Below, piece by piece: positions 62,273 through 64,000 of a stretch of DNA of 64,000 nt. The notes under the pieces are model-generated. The model was not told the DNA's origin and did no database searches. It was given only the letters and a program-made list of their open reading frames with translations. A program made the position numbers and the translations under genes. Source of the stretch: CAVRCA01 sp963719345 (GTDB lineage: Bacteria; Pseudomonadota; Alphaproteobacteria; Acetobacterales; Acetobacteraceae); the NCBI GenBank assembly GCA_963719345.1, contig CAVRCA010000003.1, forward strand, positions 558,001 through 622,000, written 5' to 3'. Every line of letters starts with the position of its first letter. The first letter of the stretch is position 1.

Positions 62273-63098
62273 GGGGAAAACCGGACTGGCTGGCGCATGG
62301 CGTGCTGCTGCTCGGCGTGGCGCTGTTCGCCTTGCCGGTCTGGCTCGCCTTCGCCGGTTCGACCCAAAACCCCGACGCGCTCGCCCGCGGCGAGGTGTCG
62401 CTGCTGCCGCAGCCGGGCGGCCTCGGCGTCTATGCGCGGGTGCTGGAAGCGGGCGGCTCGGGCGCGCCGCCGGTCTGGCACATGCTGCTGGTCTCGCTCG
62501 GCATGGCGCTCGCCATCGCGGCCGGCAAGATCCTGGTGTCGCTGCTGGCCGCCTTCGCGATCGCCTTCTTCCGGTTCCCGTGCCGGATGGCCGCCTATTG
62601 GATCATCTTGATTACGTTGATGCTGCCGGTGGAGGTGCGCATCATCCCGACCTACGCCGTCATGGCCGACCTTCACCTGATCAACACGTTCGCCGGCCTG
62701 ACCCTGCCGCTGACCGCCTCGGCCACCGCGACCCTGCTGTTCCGCCAGGTGTTTCTCGCCGTTCCCGACGAATTGGTGGAGGCGGCGCGGATGGACGGAG
62801 CGGGGCCGTGGCGGTTCCTGCGGGATATGTTGATTCCCGCCTCCGCCGCCAATCTCGCCGCCTTGTTCGTCATCCTGTTCGTCTACGGGTGGAACCAGTA
62901 TCTCTGGCCGTTGCTGGTCGCCACCGATCCGTCGCTCGACACGATCAACATCGGCCTGGTGCGGATGATCGGGGTCGAGACGCAGACCGAGTGGAACATG
63001 GTGATGGCGACCGCCGTGCTCGCGCTGCTGCCGCCGGTCGCGGTGGTGCTGGCGATGCAGCGCTGGTTCGTCGCCGGCCTCACCGAAGGAGGCCATTG

Positions 63099-63099
<1 letters not shown>
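62269..63099 (+). CDS. ugpE: sn-Glycerol-3-phosphate ABC transporter permease UgpE
   Basis: 276-aa second permease with six helices. The EAA loop is EAARMDGAGPWRFLRDMLIP, and IILITLMLPVEVRIIPTYAV and FVYGWNQYLWPLLVATDP are typical of UgpE. The start codon overlaps the ugpA stop (ATGA), and the stop overlaps the ugpC start (TGATG). Confidence 0.94.

Positions 63100-64000
<901 letters not shown>

Overview
The window is uniformly high-GC, with dense, short-spaced genes on both strands. Gene content and order point to an alphaproteobacterium, most likely Rhodospirillales/Acetobacteraceae. The main evidence is the run zapE, a toxin-antitoxin pair, mdh, sucC, sucD, sucA, sucB, lpdA, the tesA/ybbA-ybbP divergon, and a Hint-domain secreted protein of a kind I associate with Acetobacteraceae. 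The taxonomic call is inference. I saw no rRNA, tRNA, CRISPR array, transposase or prophage.

Layout. 1-2.85 kb (minus): 3'-truncated amidase, SDR dehydrogenase, a decayed MFS remnant, and a Bax-inhibitor-1 family gene with its terminator and candidate promoter. 2.9-6.85 kb: ABC exporter ybbP-ybbA divergent from the esterase tesA. 6.9-12.3 kb: housekeeping genes (thpR, alpha/beta hydrolase, uracil-DNA glycosylase family, zincin-like metallopeptidase, pterin dehydratase, Rrf2 regulator, mmcB, hldE). 12.3-16.1 kb: an AT-richer leader, then a glycine-rich RTX-like protein, a Hint-domain protein and an unknown small protein. 16.3-18.4 kb: argD-argF. 18.4-21.2 kb: PagL-like lipid A deacylase, and an LLM flavin oxidoreductase divergent from a LysR regulator. 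21.3-32.9 kb: zapE, antitoxin/PIN toxin, mdh, then the complete sucCDAB-lpdA TCA segment with an unusual coiled-coil membrane protein between sucB and lpdA. 32.9-34.6 kb: pdxA-pdxJ for pyridoxal phosphate synthesis. 34.7-39.5 kb: an amidase remnant, HpcH/HpaI aldolase, a DNA-repair ligase/exonuclease pair, and a DUF1311 protein. 39.6-43.3 kb: ABC-F protein Uup, an MFS transporter and a small unknown protein.

43.4-55.4 kb is a catabolic, accessory-looking region. A three-gene minus-strand unit (DUF3237, 3-hydroxyisobutyrate dehydrogenase-like, acyl-CoA synthetase) is followed by an orphan BrnA antitoxin with a BrnT stub, a serine beta-lactamase-family esterase, a glycosyltransferase and an NHL-repeat lyase-like protein. 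A plus-strand unit follows: FAH-family hydrolase, Rieske-FAD reductase, second acyl-CoA synthetase and HMG-CoA-lyase family enzyme. 55.4-59.9 kb: a TPR-GT41 (O-GlcNAc-transferase-like) protein, msrB, an enolase-superfamily enzyme and apt. 60.0-64.0 kb: ugpBAEC, a glycerol-3-phosphate-type ABC importer, with ugpC cut by the window end.

Five genes (the BI-1 gene, argD, sucA, the DUF1311 gene and the TPR-GT41 gene) carry six frame breaks. Every break is repaired by removing a single base. Because the affected genes include central metabolic ones and their frames are otherwise intact, a sequencing/assembly insertion bias is the most economical explanation. Two families of intergenic palindromes recur across the window. 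The most interesting biological candidates are the Hint/RTX-like secreted cluster, the hendecad-repeat coiled-coil protein inside the suc-lpd operon, and the orphan BrnA driven from a promoter at the edge of a truncated brnT.
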